Below, one piece after another: positions 37,867 to 47,081 of a stretch of 64,000 nucleotides of DNA; the stretch's first letter is position 1; every line of letters begins with the position of its first letter. The stretch lies in assembly GCF_904067045.1 (NCBI RefSeq), contig NZ_CAJFDC010000015.1, positions 95,644-159,643 of the forward strand, in the 5' to 3' direction. The notes below the pieces were generated by a model, which saw only the letters and a program-made list of their open reading frames with translations, had not been told where the DNA came from and ran no database searches. This stretch comes from Pseudomonas sp. FEN. Its GTDB lineage: Bacteria; Pseudomonadota; Gammaproteobacteria; Pseudomonadales; Pseudomonadaceae. The translations under genes were made by a program, and so were the position numbers.

Positions 37867-38005
37867 GAAAGCAAGTCCCAGTCACGAACAACAGGAAGAG
37901 AAACCCTGACTTGCGGCAGACAAACCGCTGAAAAAAACATTAAAGTGTTGGCACTCCGTCGCTCAAGAATGGAGGTTCCAGCCCTGATGACCCGAGGAAC
38001 ACGTT

Positions 38006-38557
38006 ATGCCCTGGAAGAACACCGACAGCCGCTATAGCAGCATGTCGATCGCATTGCACTGGTTGATGCTCGTATTGCTGGCGGTGGTCTACGCCTGCAT
38101 CGAGTTTCGCGGAATTTTCCCCAAAGGCAGCGGTGGTCGCACCTTGATCGTCGAGGCGCACTACATGTTCGGCCTGACCGTGTTCGTGCTCGTCTGGCTG
38201 CGTTTGCTCGCGCGCACTCTCGGCGTGGCGCCGAAGATCACCCCCGCGCCGCCGGCCTGGCAGATGCTGGTCTCGAAGCTGATGCACTGGGCACTGTACC
38301 TGTTCATGATCGCTACGCCGATCCTCGGCTGGCTGCTCGTCAGCGCGCAAGGGCATTCGGTGATGTTCTACGGCATTGAACTGCCGGCGCTGATGGGCGA
38401 GGACGCAGCGTATGCCAAACAGGTCAAGGAGTGGCATGAACTGATCGCCAGCACCGGATACTGGCTGATCGGCCTGCATGCCCTGGCCGGGCTGTTTCAT
38501 CACTACTTCGTGCGGGATAACACCCTGTTGCGCATGTTGCCCAAGCGTAATGCCTGA
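38006..38557 (+). CDS. Cytochrome b561
   Basis: A 183-residue four-helix di-haem b membrane protein. It begins near YSSMSIALHWLMLVLLAVVY, with the conserved haem-ligand His in LHW, a second in VEAHYMFG, and later ones in KLMHWALYL and LIGLHALAGLFHHYF. A quinol-oxidising or superoxide-oxidising (CybB-like) role is typical of the family. Divergent from arsRBC. Confidence 0.93.
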   Translation: MPWKNTDSRYSSMSIALHWLMLVLLAVVYACIEFRGIFPKGSGGRTLIVEAHYMFGLTVFVLVWLRLLARTLGVAPKITPAPPAWQMLVSKLMHWALYLFMIATPILGWLLVSAQGHSVMFYGIELPALMGEDAAYAKQVKEWHELIASTGYWLIGLHALAGLFHHYFVRDNTLLRMLPKRNA

Positions 38558-38587
38558 ACCCGGCCCCTGTAGGAGCAGTAAATGGGG

Positions 38588-39505
38588 TTACGGGGCAAAA
38601 CCCCGGCGCCCCTGCAAACCGCCGGTATGCACGAACACCAGTCGCGTGCCCGGCGCGAACCGCCCGGCGCTCACCCGCTCCCATAGCGCCAGCAAGGCCT
38701 TGCCGGTATACAGCGGCTCCAGCGGCACGCCACCTTGCTGCTCGCTGCGGGCGATAAAATCCTGCAACTGCGGATCGACCTTGGCAAAACCGCCACGGCT
38801 GGCGTCGATCAGTTCAAAAGCCGAACCAACCGCCCCACCCTCCTCCAGGATCGTCGCGACCAGGGACGCCACGCCATGATCGGCCGGCACCGCCAGGGCA
38901 CCGTACACCGGTCGCTGTCCGGCCTCGGCCAAGACCAGCCCGGCCAGGGTCGTGCCGGTTCCGGCAGCCAGCCACCAGCCGTGATAGTCATCCCAGCCGA
39001 GTGCCGGCAACTGCTCGCGCACACTGCCCGGCAAGACCGCGCAACCGCGCGCGCCCTTCAGGCCACCACCACCCTCCGGCACACCGTGCAGATGCGGGTA
39101 ACGCCGGCGCCATGGCGCCCAGAAGTCCGGCGCATGGCGCGCCCGATAACCGCCATAGCCAAGCCAGTGCAGTTCCATCCCGAAATCCAGGAGGTCACGA
39201 ACGGTAGGGGTTTGCACCGGATGGCCGCGCAACAGGCCGACGCAGGGGAAGCCGAAACGCTTGCCCGCCGCCGCCAGGGCGTGAAGATGATTGGAATGTG
39301 CGCCACCCAGGCTGATCAGGCCCTCGGCCCCGAGCTGCCGGGCCGCCGCCAGATGCTCGGTGAGCTTGAACCACTTGTTGCCGCTGATCAGCGGATCGAT
39401 CAGGTCGAGACGTAGCACGGCCACCTCGACTCCGGCCCGGGCCAGCCAGTCCAGGTTCAGCGGTTCGAGGGGGGCGTGAGGGTGCCAGTCGATACAGGCC
39501 AGCAT
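38588..39505 (-). CDS. PLP-dependent D-cysteine desulfhydrase / ACC deaminase family protein
   Basis: A 305-residue fold-type II PLP enzyme. The PLP lysine lies in ISGNKWFKL near residue 44, followed by LISLGGAHSNHLHALAAAG (phosphate/substrate region), GTGTTLAGL (glycine loop) and the C-terminal VFVHTGGLQG. This pattern covers both D-cysteine desulfhydrases and ACC deaminases; most Pseudomonas members without the ACC deaminase key residues degrade D-cysteine. I cannot settle the substrate. Confidence 0.88.
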   Translation of the reverse strand: MLACIDWHPHAPLEPLNLDWLARAGVEVAVLRLDLIDPLISGNKWFKLTEHLAAARQLGAEGLISLGGAHSNHLHALAAAGKRFGFPCVGLLRGHPVQTPTVRDLLDFGMELHWLGYGGYRARHAPDFWAPWRRRYPHLHGVPEGGGGLKGARGCAVLPGSVREQLPALGWDDYHGWWLAAGTGTTLAGLVLAEAGQRPVYGALAVPADHGVASLVATILEEGGAVGSAFELIDASRGGFAKVDPQLQDFIARSEQQGGVPLEPLYTGKALLALWERVSAGRFAPGTRLVFVHTGGLQGRRGFAP

Positions 39506-39585
39506 CGCGGAGCGATCCGTTTGGAGGGGGCCGGCAGTTTATCAGCTCAAGCCCTGTAGCGTTTTCAAGAGCCCCCCCCAGAAAA

Positions 39586-41622
39586 CTACAACTCAGCCGC
39601 CAACCGCGAGCCCTGGTTGATCGCCCGCTTGGCATCCAGCTCCGCCGCCACGTCCGCGCCACCGATCAGGTGCACCGTCTGCCCAGCCGCGAGCAGCCCG
39701 TCCTGCAACTCACGCAGCGGGTCCTGCCCGGCGCAGATCACCACGTTGTCCACCGCCAGCAACTGCGGCTCGCCAGCGCCGATACGGATGTGCAGGCCCG
39801 CATCGTCGATCTTCAGATATTCGACGCTGTTGAGCATCTGCACCCGCTTGTTCTTCAACCCGGTGCGATGAATCCAGCCAGTGGTCTTGCCCAGGCCATC
39901 GCCAACCTTGGAGGCCTTGCGCTGCAACAGGAACACTTCACGGGCCGGCGCATGGGGCTCGGCCTTGATCCCGGCCACCCCACCCCGCGCCTCCAGACGG
40001 GGATCGATGCCCCACTCCTTCCAGAACGCCTCGCGATCCAGGCTGGTAGCCACGCCTTCATGCACCAGGAACTCGGAAACGTCGAAGCCGATGCCACCAG
40101 CACCGATCACCGCGACCTTGTGACCCACCGCCTTGCGCTCCAGCAACACATCCAGGTAACTCAGCACCTTGGGGTGGTCGATGCCGGGAATCGCCGGCAG
40201 CCGAGGCGCGATGCCCGTGGCGAGGATGATCGTGTCATAGCCGCCGGCCACCAGTTGCGCTACATCCACTCGCGTCTCGAGGCAGACCTCGACATGGCTG
40301 GTTTGCAGCTTGCGCTTGAAGTAACGCAGGGTCTCGAAGAACTCCTCCTTGCCCGGCACGCGCTTGGCGACATTGAACTGGCCACCGATTTCACTGGCCG
40401 AATCGAACAACGTCACCTGGTGCCCGCGCTCGGCCGCCACGGTGGCCGCCGACAGACCGGCGGGGCCGGCGCCGACCACGGCGATTTTCTTCACCTGTGT
40501 GACCGGCAGATAATTCAGCTCGGTCTCGTGGCAGGCCCGCGGGTTGACCAGGCAGGAGGTCAACTTGCCGCCAAAAGTATGGTCCAGGCAGGCCTGGTTG
40601 CAGCCGATGCAGGTATTGATTTCGTCGGCACGCCCCTCTGCCGCCTTGTTGACGAACTCCGGGTCGGCCAGGAACGGTCGCGCCATGGAGACCATGTCGG
40701 CATCGCCGGCGGCGAGGATCTGCTCGGCCACTTCCGGGGTGTTGATCCGGTTGGTGGTGATCAGCGGAATGCCCACCGAGCCACGCAACTTGGCGGTAAC
40801 CTTGCTGAACGCGGCACGTGGCACCTTGGTGGCAATCGTCGGGATACGCGCCTCGTGCCAGCCAATGCCGGTATTGATGATCGTCGCGCCAGCCTGCTCT
40901 ATGGCCTTGGCCAATTGCACGATTTCTTCCCAGGAGCTGCCGCCCTCCACCAGGTCGAGCATCGACAGGCGGAAAATGATGATGAAGTCCGGGCCCACCG
41001 CCTCGCGCACCCGGCTTACGATCTCCACCGGCAAACGCATGCGGTTCGCGTAGCTGCCGCCCCAACGGTCGGTGCGATGGTTGGTGTGGGCCGCGAGGAA
41101 CTGGTTGATGAAGTAACCTTCCGAACCCATGATTTCGACGCCGTCATACCCGGCACTCCGGGCCAGGGTCGAGCAGGTCACGAAGTCGGCAATCTGTTTC
41201 TCGATACCGGCCTCATCCAGCTCCTTGGGTTTGAACGGGTTGATCGGGGCCTGGATCGCACTGGGCGCCACTTGTTTCGGACTGTAGGCATAACGCCCGG
41301 CGTGCAGGATCTGCAAGCAGATCTTGCCGCCGGCCGCATGCACCGCTTGGGTGACGATACGATGCTGATCAGCCTCGGCCTGGGTGGTCAGCCGAGCCGC
41401 GCCGGAATACACGCCACCCTCTTCGTTGGGAGCGATACCGCCGGTCACCATCAGGCCGACACCGCCACGGGCGCGCTCGGCGAAGTAGGCGGCCATGCGC
41501 TCGAAACCGCCGGTTTTTTCTTCAAGACCGGTGTGCATCGAGCCCATCAGGGTACGGTTGCGCAACGTGGTGAAACCCAGGTCGAGCGGGGCCAGCAGAT
41601 GCGGGTATCGGGCGGCGGTCAT
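39586..41622 (-). CDS. fadH: 2,4-dienoyl-CoA reductase (NADPH)
   Basis: Flavin/iron-sulfur enzyme of unsaturated fatty-acid beta-oxidation. The 678-residue protein has an N-terminal Old-Yellow-Enzyme TIM barrel (LMGSMHTGLEE, later GSEGYFINQFL and HTNHRTDRWGG), the 4Fe-4S cysteines CIGCNQACLD...SCLVNPRAC, then FAD/NADPH domains (VVGAGPAGLSAA, VIGAGGIGFD). The start at 41622 has GGAG upstream; the longer frame to 41793 is not used. Confidence 0.96.
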   Translation of the reverse strand: MTAARYPHLLAPLDLGFTTLRNRTLMGSMHTGLEEKTGGFERMAAYFAERARGGVGLMVTGGIAPNEEGGVYSGAARLTTQAEADQHRIVTQAVHAAGGKICLQILHAGRYAYSPKQVAPSAIQAPINPFKPKELDEAGIEKQIADFVTCSTLARSAGYDGVEIMGSEGYFINQFLAAHTNHRTDRWGGSYANRMRLPVEIVSRVREAVGPDFIIIFRLSMLDLVEGGSSWEEIVQLAKAIEQAGATIINTGIGWHEARIPTIATKVPRAAFSKVTAKLRGSVGIPLITTNRINTPEVAEQILAAGDADMVSMARPFLADPEFVNKAAEGRADEINTCIGCNQACLDHTFGGKLTSCLVNPRACHETELNYLPVTQVKKIAVVGAGPAGLSAATVAAERGHQVTLFDSASEIGGQFNVAKRVPGKEEFFETLRYFKRKLQTSHVEVCLETRVDVAQLVAGGYDTIILATGIAPRLPAIPGIDHPKVLSYLDVLLERKAVGHKVAVIGAGGIGFDVSEFLVHEGVATSLDREAFWKEWGIDPRLEARGGVAGIKAEPHAPAREVFLLQRKASKVGDGLGKTTGWIHRTGLKNKRVQMLNSVEYLKIDDAGLHIRIGAGEPQLLAVDNVVICAGQDPLRELQDGLLAAGQTVHLIGGADVAAELDAKRAINQGSRLAAEL

Positions 41623-41754
41623 AGAAACTCCACAATGGGCAAGATCACGGAATGCGGGAAGCTCTGCGGCTCCCGTCAATGGTATGACTGGCACATTAAA
41701 GAGGCCCTGGGCGGGGCTCAATGACCGAAACTTACAACTTATTGATCCAAATGT

Positions 41755-41781
41755 GCAGCGTCCCCGTTCAGGGGACGCTGC
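41755..41781. terminator. Perfect 11-bp hairpin between the mgo-type operon and fadH
   Basis: GCAGCGTCCCC-GTTCA-GGGGACGCTGC, 22 bases beyond the SRPBCC stop. It has no strong T-run on either side, but position and stability suggest the transcript end of the mgo-type operon. Confidence 0.6.
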
Positions 41782-41802
41782 AGTTGCGCTCACTCACCAC
41801 GA

Positions 41803-42270
41803 TCAGGCGAACAATACCTGCACATTTTTCATGGCGTCATCGGCAAAACCCTGCAGGAATGCCTCAAAGGCCGGGACGTCCTCCTTGCCTCCGGTGTAAG
41901 GCTCGCCAATGATGGTCCAGGTCGCCTGGCTCTGATTAGCGCCGTGGGGGACTACCTCCATCACGGCCCAGAGGTTGCCAATGTTCAGTGAGGTGTAAAT
42001 AAGCGACCAGGTCATGGTCATGCGCTCATCATCGTGGGTATTGAGTTGCTCAATGACCACATTGCCGTCCTTGAAAAGCTTCTTGCGCACCGATCGCACG
42101 CCCACGCCAGTCATTTCGATATGGGACAAGGCTGGGATAAATTTCGCGAAACCGCCAAAATCACCCACGACGCTCCACACGCTGCGAGGATCGGCATTGA
42201 CGGTAACGCTCGCGACGATGGGGTTGCCGACTGGGTTGCGGACCAGGGTATCGGGTTCAAAGTGTTGCAT
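41803..42270 (-). CDS. mgoD: SRPBCC / polyketide-cyclase-like protein of the diazeniumdiolate signal operon (MgoD/PvfD/HamE type)
   Basis: A 155-residue START/SRPBCC-fold protein starting MQHFEPDTLVRNPVG; typical fold segments are DPRSVWSVVGDFGGFAKF and MTWSLIYT. The start at 42270 has AAGGAG upstream and lies 19 bases after the NRPS stop; the frame is open further upstream inside the NRPS gene. By content and order it is the last gene of an mgo/pvf/ham-type operon, where such a protein accompanies the NRPS. Its catalytic role is not firmly known to me. Confidence 0.85.
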   Translation of the reverse strand: MQHFEPDTLVRNPVGNPIVASVTVNADPRSVWSVVGDFGGFAKFIPALSHIEMTGVGVRSVRKKLFKDGNVVIEQLNTHDDERMTMTWSLIYTSLNIGNLWAVMEVVPHGANQSQATWTIIGEPYTGGKEDVPAFEAFLQGFADDAMKNVQVLFA

Positions 42271-42289
42271 GAAGGAGCTCCTTATGGGA

Positions 42290-45200
42290 TCAGATAAAAT
42301 CGATTTGCTTGAGGTAATCACAGCCTTTTTGTAGCAGCGCACTGTTCTTCGCCGGGTAATCCTCACCCATGCTCCGAATGCCCGAGAGCGCATTGCGGTA
42401 CTCGATCATCGAGATGTCTCCGATGTCTTCCTCGAAACCGTTGAGGTAGAAACCCACCACGCCGAATAACGCGTTGTCACTGTCGATGCACGACAGCCGT
42501 TGTTGCCATTGAGTGACCGGTACCATCTCGAAGTCGTGGCCGGCTGCGCGGAAGGCTTCCAGGTAGTGGGTCCACGTCAGCGGCAGCGGATTGTGCAGGT
42601 TGAACACCGCTCTGGACTGGTTATGGCGACTGGCGTGAAAGGCGATAAAGCGCGCGAGGAAATCCACCGGCATCAAGTCGAAGTTGAGAGCCAGCTCAGG
42701 CACTTCCTTCAGCTGTAAAGAGCCCTTGAGCATCAGCATCAAACGGTTCTGATGAGGCTGACAGACCCCGGTGCGGGTGTTGAACGCAATGTTTCCCGGG
42801 CGATAGAGATTGACCCAGACACCCGACTCACTCGCATTCCACAAGATGCGCTCGGCCACCCATTTCGAGAGGTTATAGCCATTGCGAATGTAGATCGGGG
42901 GCGTGAATGCGGGAGGCTGCTCCAGCACCCGCCCCTCTTCATCCACCGTGCTCGATGCCGACAATGTGGAAATGAAGTTGAAAATCTTCTTGCTGCGGCC
43001 CTCGCACAATTGCAGGCATTCCAGCACGGGAGCGACGTTGTCCTTGACCAACGACTCGTAGTCGAGCACGTGGTTCACGTTGGCCGCGTTGTAGATCAAC
43101 ACACCATACTCACGATCGAGCCAGTCATAGTCGGCGTCGGACAAACCAAGGCGTGGCTTGCTGATATCAGCTGCCAGCACCTTGACCCGGCTCAGGTCAA
43201 GGTTTTCAAGACGGTTCTCGATAAGGGCATGCTCAAAGCGCTGCTGGGCACTCATCCCCCCCGACTCGCGGACCAGGCAGGCCACCTCGGTGCTGCCCAG
43301 CTCCAACAGTGCCTCGACAATGTGCACGCCGAGAAAGCCGTTGGAACCGGTCACGATCACTTTGTGTACATTCCCCAGGCGGCTGATGGGCAGTACATCC
43401 AGCTCGGGCCGAATCTTCGCATCCTGCAGAGCCTGCGGGCTGACCGTGGCAGTGGCCTCAATATCCTGATCGACCAGGTTAGCCAGGTTTATCAGGGTCG
43501 GTTGTTCGATAAACCGGTTGATCGATACCCCTTTGCCAAAGGCCTCGCGAATCCCCATGAGCATTTGCGACAGCAGAATGGAATGGCCGCCCAAGTTGAA
43601 GAAGCTGTCATCCACGGAGATATCCAGCGCCGGCAAATCCAGCAGTTGGGCCCATAGCGCCAGCAGTTGCTGTTGTGTAGGGTTCTGCGGTTCTTTTCGT
43701 GGCCCCTGGGTCTTGTAGCTGACCGGCATGTCTTTCAAGACCTTACGGTCGACTTTGCCATTCGTCGTAGCCGGCAACTGGTCCAGTAAACAGTAGGCGC
43801 TGGGGCGCATGTAATCGGGAAGATGATTGAGCGCGTAGGCCTGCAACTGTTCACTGGCCTGCTGAGCATCGCCGTGGTGAGGCTGGGCGAAAAATGCCAG
43901 GATGCGTCGTTGGCTATCAATCACCACCGCCAACTGACGGAACAGTTGACTGGCCTGCAAAAGATGCTCGATCTCTTCAGGCTCCACGCGAAAGCCGCGG
44001 ATTTTCACCTGATTATCGATGCGGCCAATGATCTGGATACCTTCATCCGTCCAACGCGCCAGATCGCCTGTACGGTAAAGACGCACGGGCTGACCATCAG
44101 GCAGCTCATGCTGGCGATAGCGCTCCGCGCTCATCTGCTCGGCGTTGAGATAACCGGCACCCACGCCAGGGCCAGCGATATGGATCTCGCCGCTGTCGCT
44201 TTGTCGTACCGGCTGACCCTGCTCGTCCAACAGATAAATCGCCGTATTGGCGATGGGCACACCGAGGTTGCGGTTGCTGTCGCCGTGTTGGAAGGTACGG
44301 CAAGTGGCCAGGATCGTGGTCTCGGTAGGACCATAGATATTGTGCAGCGCACAGTTCCCGACCAATTGCTCAATCACGTGGGGCTCACAGACATCACCAC
44401 CCGTGACCAAATGCTGCATGCCAAACAGCGACTCGAGCTGGATGATACTCAGCAACGCCGGAGGCAAGAACGCATGGGTGACCTGCTCTTGCCTGATCAG
44501 CTCGGCCAGCGCGACCGGATCGCGGCGCTGATCTTCGGTTGGCACTATCAGCTCGGCGCCTTGGATCAAGGTCGGGAAGATATCCAGCAACGATGCATCA
44601 AAGTTGATGGTGGAAAACTGCAACGCGCGGCTGTGTTCATCCAGTTGCACATAACGGGCATACCAGGCGCAGAAGTGGCTCAGGTTGTCGACCGTCAGCA
44701 ACACGCCTTTGGGTTGCCCGGTGGTACCCGATGTATAGATCGCGACACAGGGTGCCGTGCCCATCACCTCCGTCCGCAGCAAGCTCTGGTGGGGGGCCAG
44801 TGCAACACGGTTGTAACCCTGCGCACCATGGTGAAAGAAATCCAGGTGACTGATGTCCAGGGTAGCCAACCCCGGCAGCGGGCTGCCAGCTTCTGAATCC
44901 TGGATCAGCAGGCTGGCACCAGCGTGTTTCAGTATCGCCGCGCGCCGCTCGGCAGGATGAGTCGGATCCAAGGGCAAATAAACCGCGCCACAGCCGATCA
45001 CGGCCAGAATAGCGGCATACAGCGCGGTACTTTTGGGCAACGAGATGCCGACCACCGCAGGCCCGGAAGTGGGTACCTGAAGCAGAGGCTGCAGGCGCTC
45101 TTGAATGGCCACGCTATAGGCATGCAACTGCGCATACGACATGCCACGCCCATCCACCTTCAAGGCGTTGCGTTCGGCATTGGCCAGCAGGCTTTCGGCC

Positions 45201-45766
45201 AGGCGCTGGACGAATGGCCGCTTGGCCTCTTCCAATACCACCGCGCTGAAGGTCGCATTATGTCGATGCTGCCACGCCAGACGATCAAGCTGGCTCAAGC
45301 TCGACAACGTATCGGGAGCACTGGCCGGGGTGTGCTGCTCATCAAAGTAGCTGATGCTGCGAGAGTAGCGGCCGATGTGCAGGCTGGCCATTTCCACAAT
45401 CTGCTCGATGGCCTGGTGGCTTGAATCGGCACCGTTGCCGGCGGCATCGCCGACGACTTCGACACACCTCAAGGCCATCCAGTCGCGAGGGTCTGTACGC
45501 CCCAGGCAGTGCAGGTGCAAGGGTGCGGCGAGATCACTGAAATCGTCGGACTGCACGCGCAAAGACAGCTGCGGACAAGACGGGTAATGCAGGGAGCACG
45601 CCAGGCTGGCGTCATCCACCAGCAAGTCAGGCGTCGGTAACTGGCAATGATCAATAGCTTCTACACTGGTCAGCAGGTGCGCCGTGTGACCCATCTGCTC
45701 CAGCTCTTGCGTCAAGCGGGCGAGCGCATGGCTGCGCCCGCACAGAATGATTTCAAGATGTCTCAT
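42290..45766 (-). CDS. mgoA: NRPS with adenylation, thiolation and thioester-reductase domains (MgoA/PvfC/HamD type)
   Basis: A 1158-residue enzyme that loads an amino acid and releases it reductively. Residues 1 to about 170 are an unassigned extension. The A domain (about 190-650) shows CVAIYTSGTTGQPKGVLLT, YGPTETTI and YRTGDLARW. By eye the specificity positions read D-A-L-F-V-G-I-I-L with the A10 lysine, a hydrophobic branched pocket consistent with Leu or Val. The carrier serine is in FFNLGGHSILLSQM. The reductase domain begins VIVTGSNGFLGVHIVEAL and has the catalytic YNLSK. This A-T-R layout is that of MgoA (leudiazen), PvfC and HamD (valdiazen). AGGAG precedes the ATG. Confidence 0.93.
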   Translation of the reverse strand: MRHLEIILCGRSHALARLTQELEQMGHTAHLLTSVEAIDHCQLPTPDLLVDDASLACSLHYPSCPQLSLRVQSDDFSDLAAPLHLHCLGRTDPRDWMALRCVEVVGDAAGNGADSSHQAIEQIVEMASLHIGRYSRSISYFDEQHTPASAPDTLSSLSQLDRLAWQHRHNATFSAVVLEEAKRPFVQRLAESLLANAERNALKVDGRGMSYAQLHAYSVAIQERLQPLLQVPTSGPAVVGISLPKSTALYAAILAVIGCGAVYLPLDPTHPAERRAAILKHAGASLLIQDSEAGSPLPGLATLDISHLDFFHHGAQGYNRVALAPHQSLLRTEVMGTAPCVAIYTSGTTGQPKGVLLTVDNLSHFCAWYARYVQLDEHSRALQFSTINFDASLLDIFPTLIQGAELIVPTEDQRRDPVALAELIRQEQVTHAFLPPALLSIIQLESLFGMQHLVTGGDVCEPHVIEQLVGNCALHNIYGPTETTILATCRTFQHGDSNRNLGVPIANTAIYLLDEQGQPVRQSDSGEIHIAGPGVGAGYLNAEQMSAERYRQHELPDGQPVRLYRTGDLARWTDEGIQIIGRIDNQVKIRGFRVEPEEIEHLLQASQLFRQLAVVIDSQRRILAFFAQPHHGDAQQASEQLQAYALNHLPDYMRPSAYCLLDQLPATTNGKVDRKVLKDMPVSYKTQGPRKEPQNPTQQQLLALWAQLLDLPALDISVDDSFFNLGGHSILLSQMLMGIREAFGKGVSINRFIEQPTLINLANLVDQDIEATATVSPQALQDAKIRPELDVLPISRLGNVHKVIVTGSNGFLGVHIVEALLELGSTEVACLVRESGGMSAQQRFEHALIENRLENLDLSRVKVLAADISKPRLGLSDADYDWLDREYGVLIYNAANVNHVLDYESLVKDNVAPVLECLQLCEGRSKKIFNFISTLSASSTVDEEGRVLEQPPAFTPPIYIRNGYNLSKWVAERILWNASESGVWVNLYRPGNIAFNTRTGVCQPHQNRLMLMLKGSLQLKEVPELALNFDLMPVDFLARFIAFHASRHNQSRAVFNLHNPLPLTWTHYLEAFRAAGHDFEMVPVTQWQQRLSCIDSDNALFGVVGFYLNGFEEDIGDISMIEYRNALSGIRSMGEDYPAKNSALLQKGCDYLKQIDFI

Positions 45767-45778
45767 TGAAGTTCTCCT

Positions 45779-46708
45779 CTAGCGCAGATAATCGGCAAGC
45801 GCTTCCTGCATGCAGGGGGCATCAAGCATGCCGCTGTGTTTGAAGAATCGGATGATGTTGCCTACCAGCGGATGGCTGGGCGTGATCGGAAAACTCATGC
45901 CCTCAACCTCCTCTCGCAGCGCCGCCTTGACGGACGAGCTAACCGGCAGTTGATTGATCAATGCGAAATCAAACCCTTGCTGGATCTCGTTCGTCAGATA
46001 CTCGCCCAGGAATACCGGCATGATCGAGGCCAGTGAGCGCCGGTCCTGCTCACTCGCAGCGCTCCAGTAGATACGCGTCAACTTGGCCCAGAAACCCGAG
46101 TGACGACCTTCGTCAGCCAAGTGATCGGCCATCAAGCCCTTGACCGAAGCTTTGACCGAATCATCCCTGGCAAAGGCCGCGACATCATTGGTCAGGGTGT
46201 TTTCCGCGACGGCGACGCAGATCAGTTCGACGGCCGCCTTGAGATGATCGGGCGCCAACGCCAGCGCCTTGGGAATCGAGCGACTGAGCTCGATCTCCGT
46301 CGGCAGTTCAATGGGCTCGATGGCGGTCAACTCGATGGTCTGCTGCATATAGTCCATCGCCACCAGCGCGTGATAATCTTCATCGACAACTACGGTCATT
46401 GCGTCATACCGACAGGCAAACGGGAAGCGGATCGCAAAGTTATCCTTTGCGATACTTCTGGCCGTCTTATCGACAATTTCAGTTTCGAAAATCACCACAT
46501 CGTTGATAAATTTGTACAGGCTCTGGACCAACACAAAATGCTGCAAGTGGGCACATTCGCGAATAAACGTCGCGCACATCACCAGCGGTTGACGGCTGAT
46601 TGGAAATATCAGCCGCCCATCATCTTCCAATCGTCGCCTAGGGCGGGTACGGATAGTCGCCCGCTCCTCCCACACTTCCGAAAAAGATTGATACTCTTCG
46701 GCTCTCAT
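45779..46708 (-). CDS. mgoC: AurF-like diiron N-oxygenase (MgoC/PvfB/HamC type)
   Basis: A 309-residue ferritin-like diiron oxygenase related to p-aminobenzoate N-oxygenase. Candidate metal ligands are FIRECAHLQHF, VVDEDYHALVAMDY, VAVAENTLTND and DHLADEGRHSGFW. In related clusters this enzyme contributes to N-oxidation leading to the diazeniumdiolate or pyrazine N-oxide. GAAAGGGA lies upstream of the ATG. It ends 12 bases before the NRPS start and begins 25 bases after the cupin. Confidence 0.9.
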   Translation of the reverse strand: MRAEEYQSFSEVWEERATIRTRPRRRLEDDGRLIFPISRQPLVMCATFIRECAHLQHFVLVQSLYKFINDVVIFETEIVDKTARSIAKDNFAIRFPFACRYDAMTVVVDEDYHALVAMDYMQQTIELTAIEPIELPTEIELSRSIPKALALAPDHLKAAVELICVAVAENTLTNDVAAFARDDSVKASVKGLMADHLADEGRHSGFWAKLTRIYWSAASEQDRRSLASIMPVFLGEYLTNEIQQGFDFALINQLPVSSSVKAALREEVEGMSFPITPSHPLVGNIIRFFKHSGMLDAPCMQEALADYLR

Positions 46709-46733
46709 GAATCATTCCCTTTCTTCATGCAGG

Positions 46734-47081
46734 TTAGTAATAATGCACTTCAAACAAAAGACAGCCATTTTCCGAACTAAAGGGACCATGTTCGGTATGC
46801 GCCGCCCTGAAGAAGTAACTGCCGTCACGGTAGGTTCTCTCGGCACGGTCCTTACTGGCTAATTCCGTTTGATCGCCCTCAATCAAATACACTTCTTCAT
46901 GGTAGTCATGGGTATAGATCTCACGGGTGCCGCCTCCTGGGTTAAAACGCACCAAGCGTGTACGAATACCGGTCTTGGTGGTCGCGTCCAGGGTGTCCTT
47001 GAACACCGTGAGGGTGATACTCCGCTCGGATTCAACCTTCAGCCACTGGGCCTGGTCGGCTTCGATTATTTCGAACTTCAT
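46734..47081 (-). CDS. Cupin-domain protein in the diazeniumdiolate signal operon (HamB-like)
   Basis: A 115-residue single-domain cupin. It starts MKFEIIEADQAQW at an ATG overlapping the upstream stop (ATGA); upstream GTG codons are less likely. The metal-site region is THDYHEEVYLIEGDQTEL with a later AHTEHGPF. A cupin sits at this position in the Burkholderia ham cluster but, as I recall, not in the four-gene mgo operon of P. syringae, so this operon is of the ham-like five-gene type. Confidence 0.85.
   Translation of the reverse strand: MKFEIIEADQAQWLKVESERSITLTVFKDTLDATTKTGIRTRLVRFNPGGGTREIYTHDYHEEVYLIEGDQTELASKDRAERTYRDGSYFFRAAHTEHGPFSSENGCLLFEVHYY

Noticed and set aside
39670..41724. 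Long plus-strand frame antisense to fadH
   Set aside because: Shadow frame; fadH has intact flavin, Fe-S and NADPH motifs on the minus strand.
41803..42393. Longer SRPBCC protein starting inside the NRPS gene
   Set aside because: The extension overlaps the NRPS 3' end and lacks family sequence; ATG 42270 has AAGGAG.
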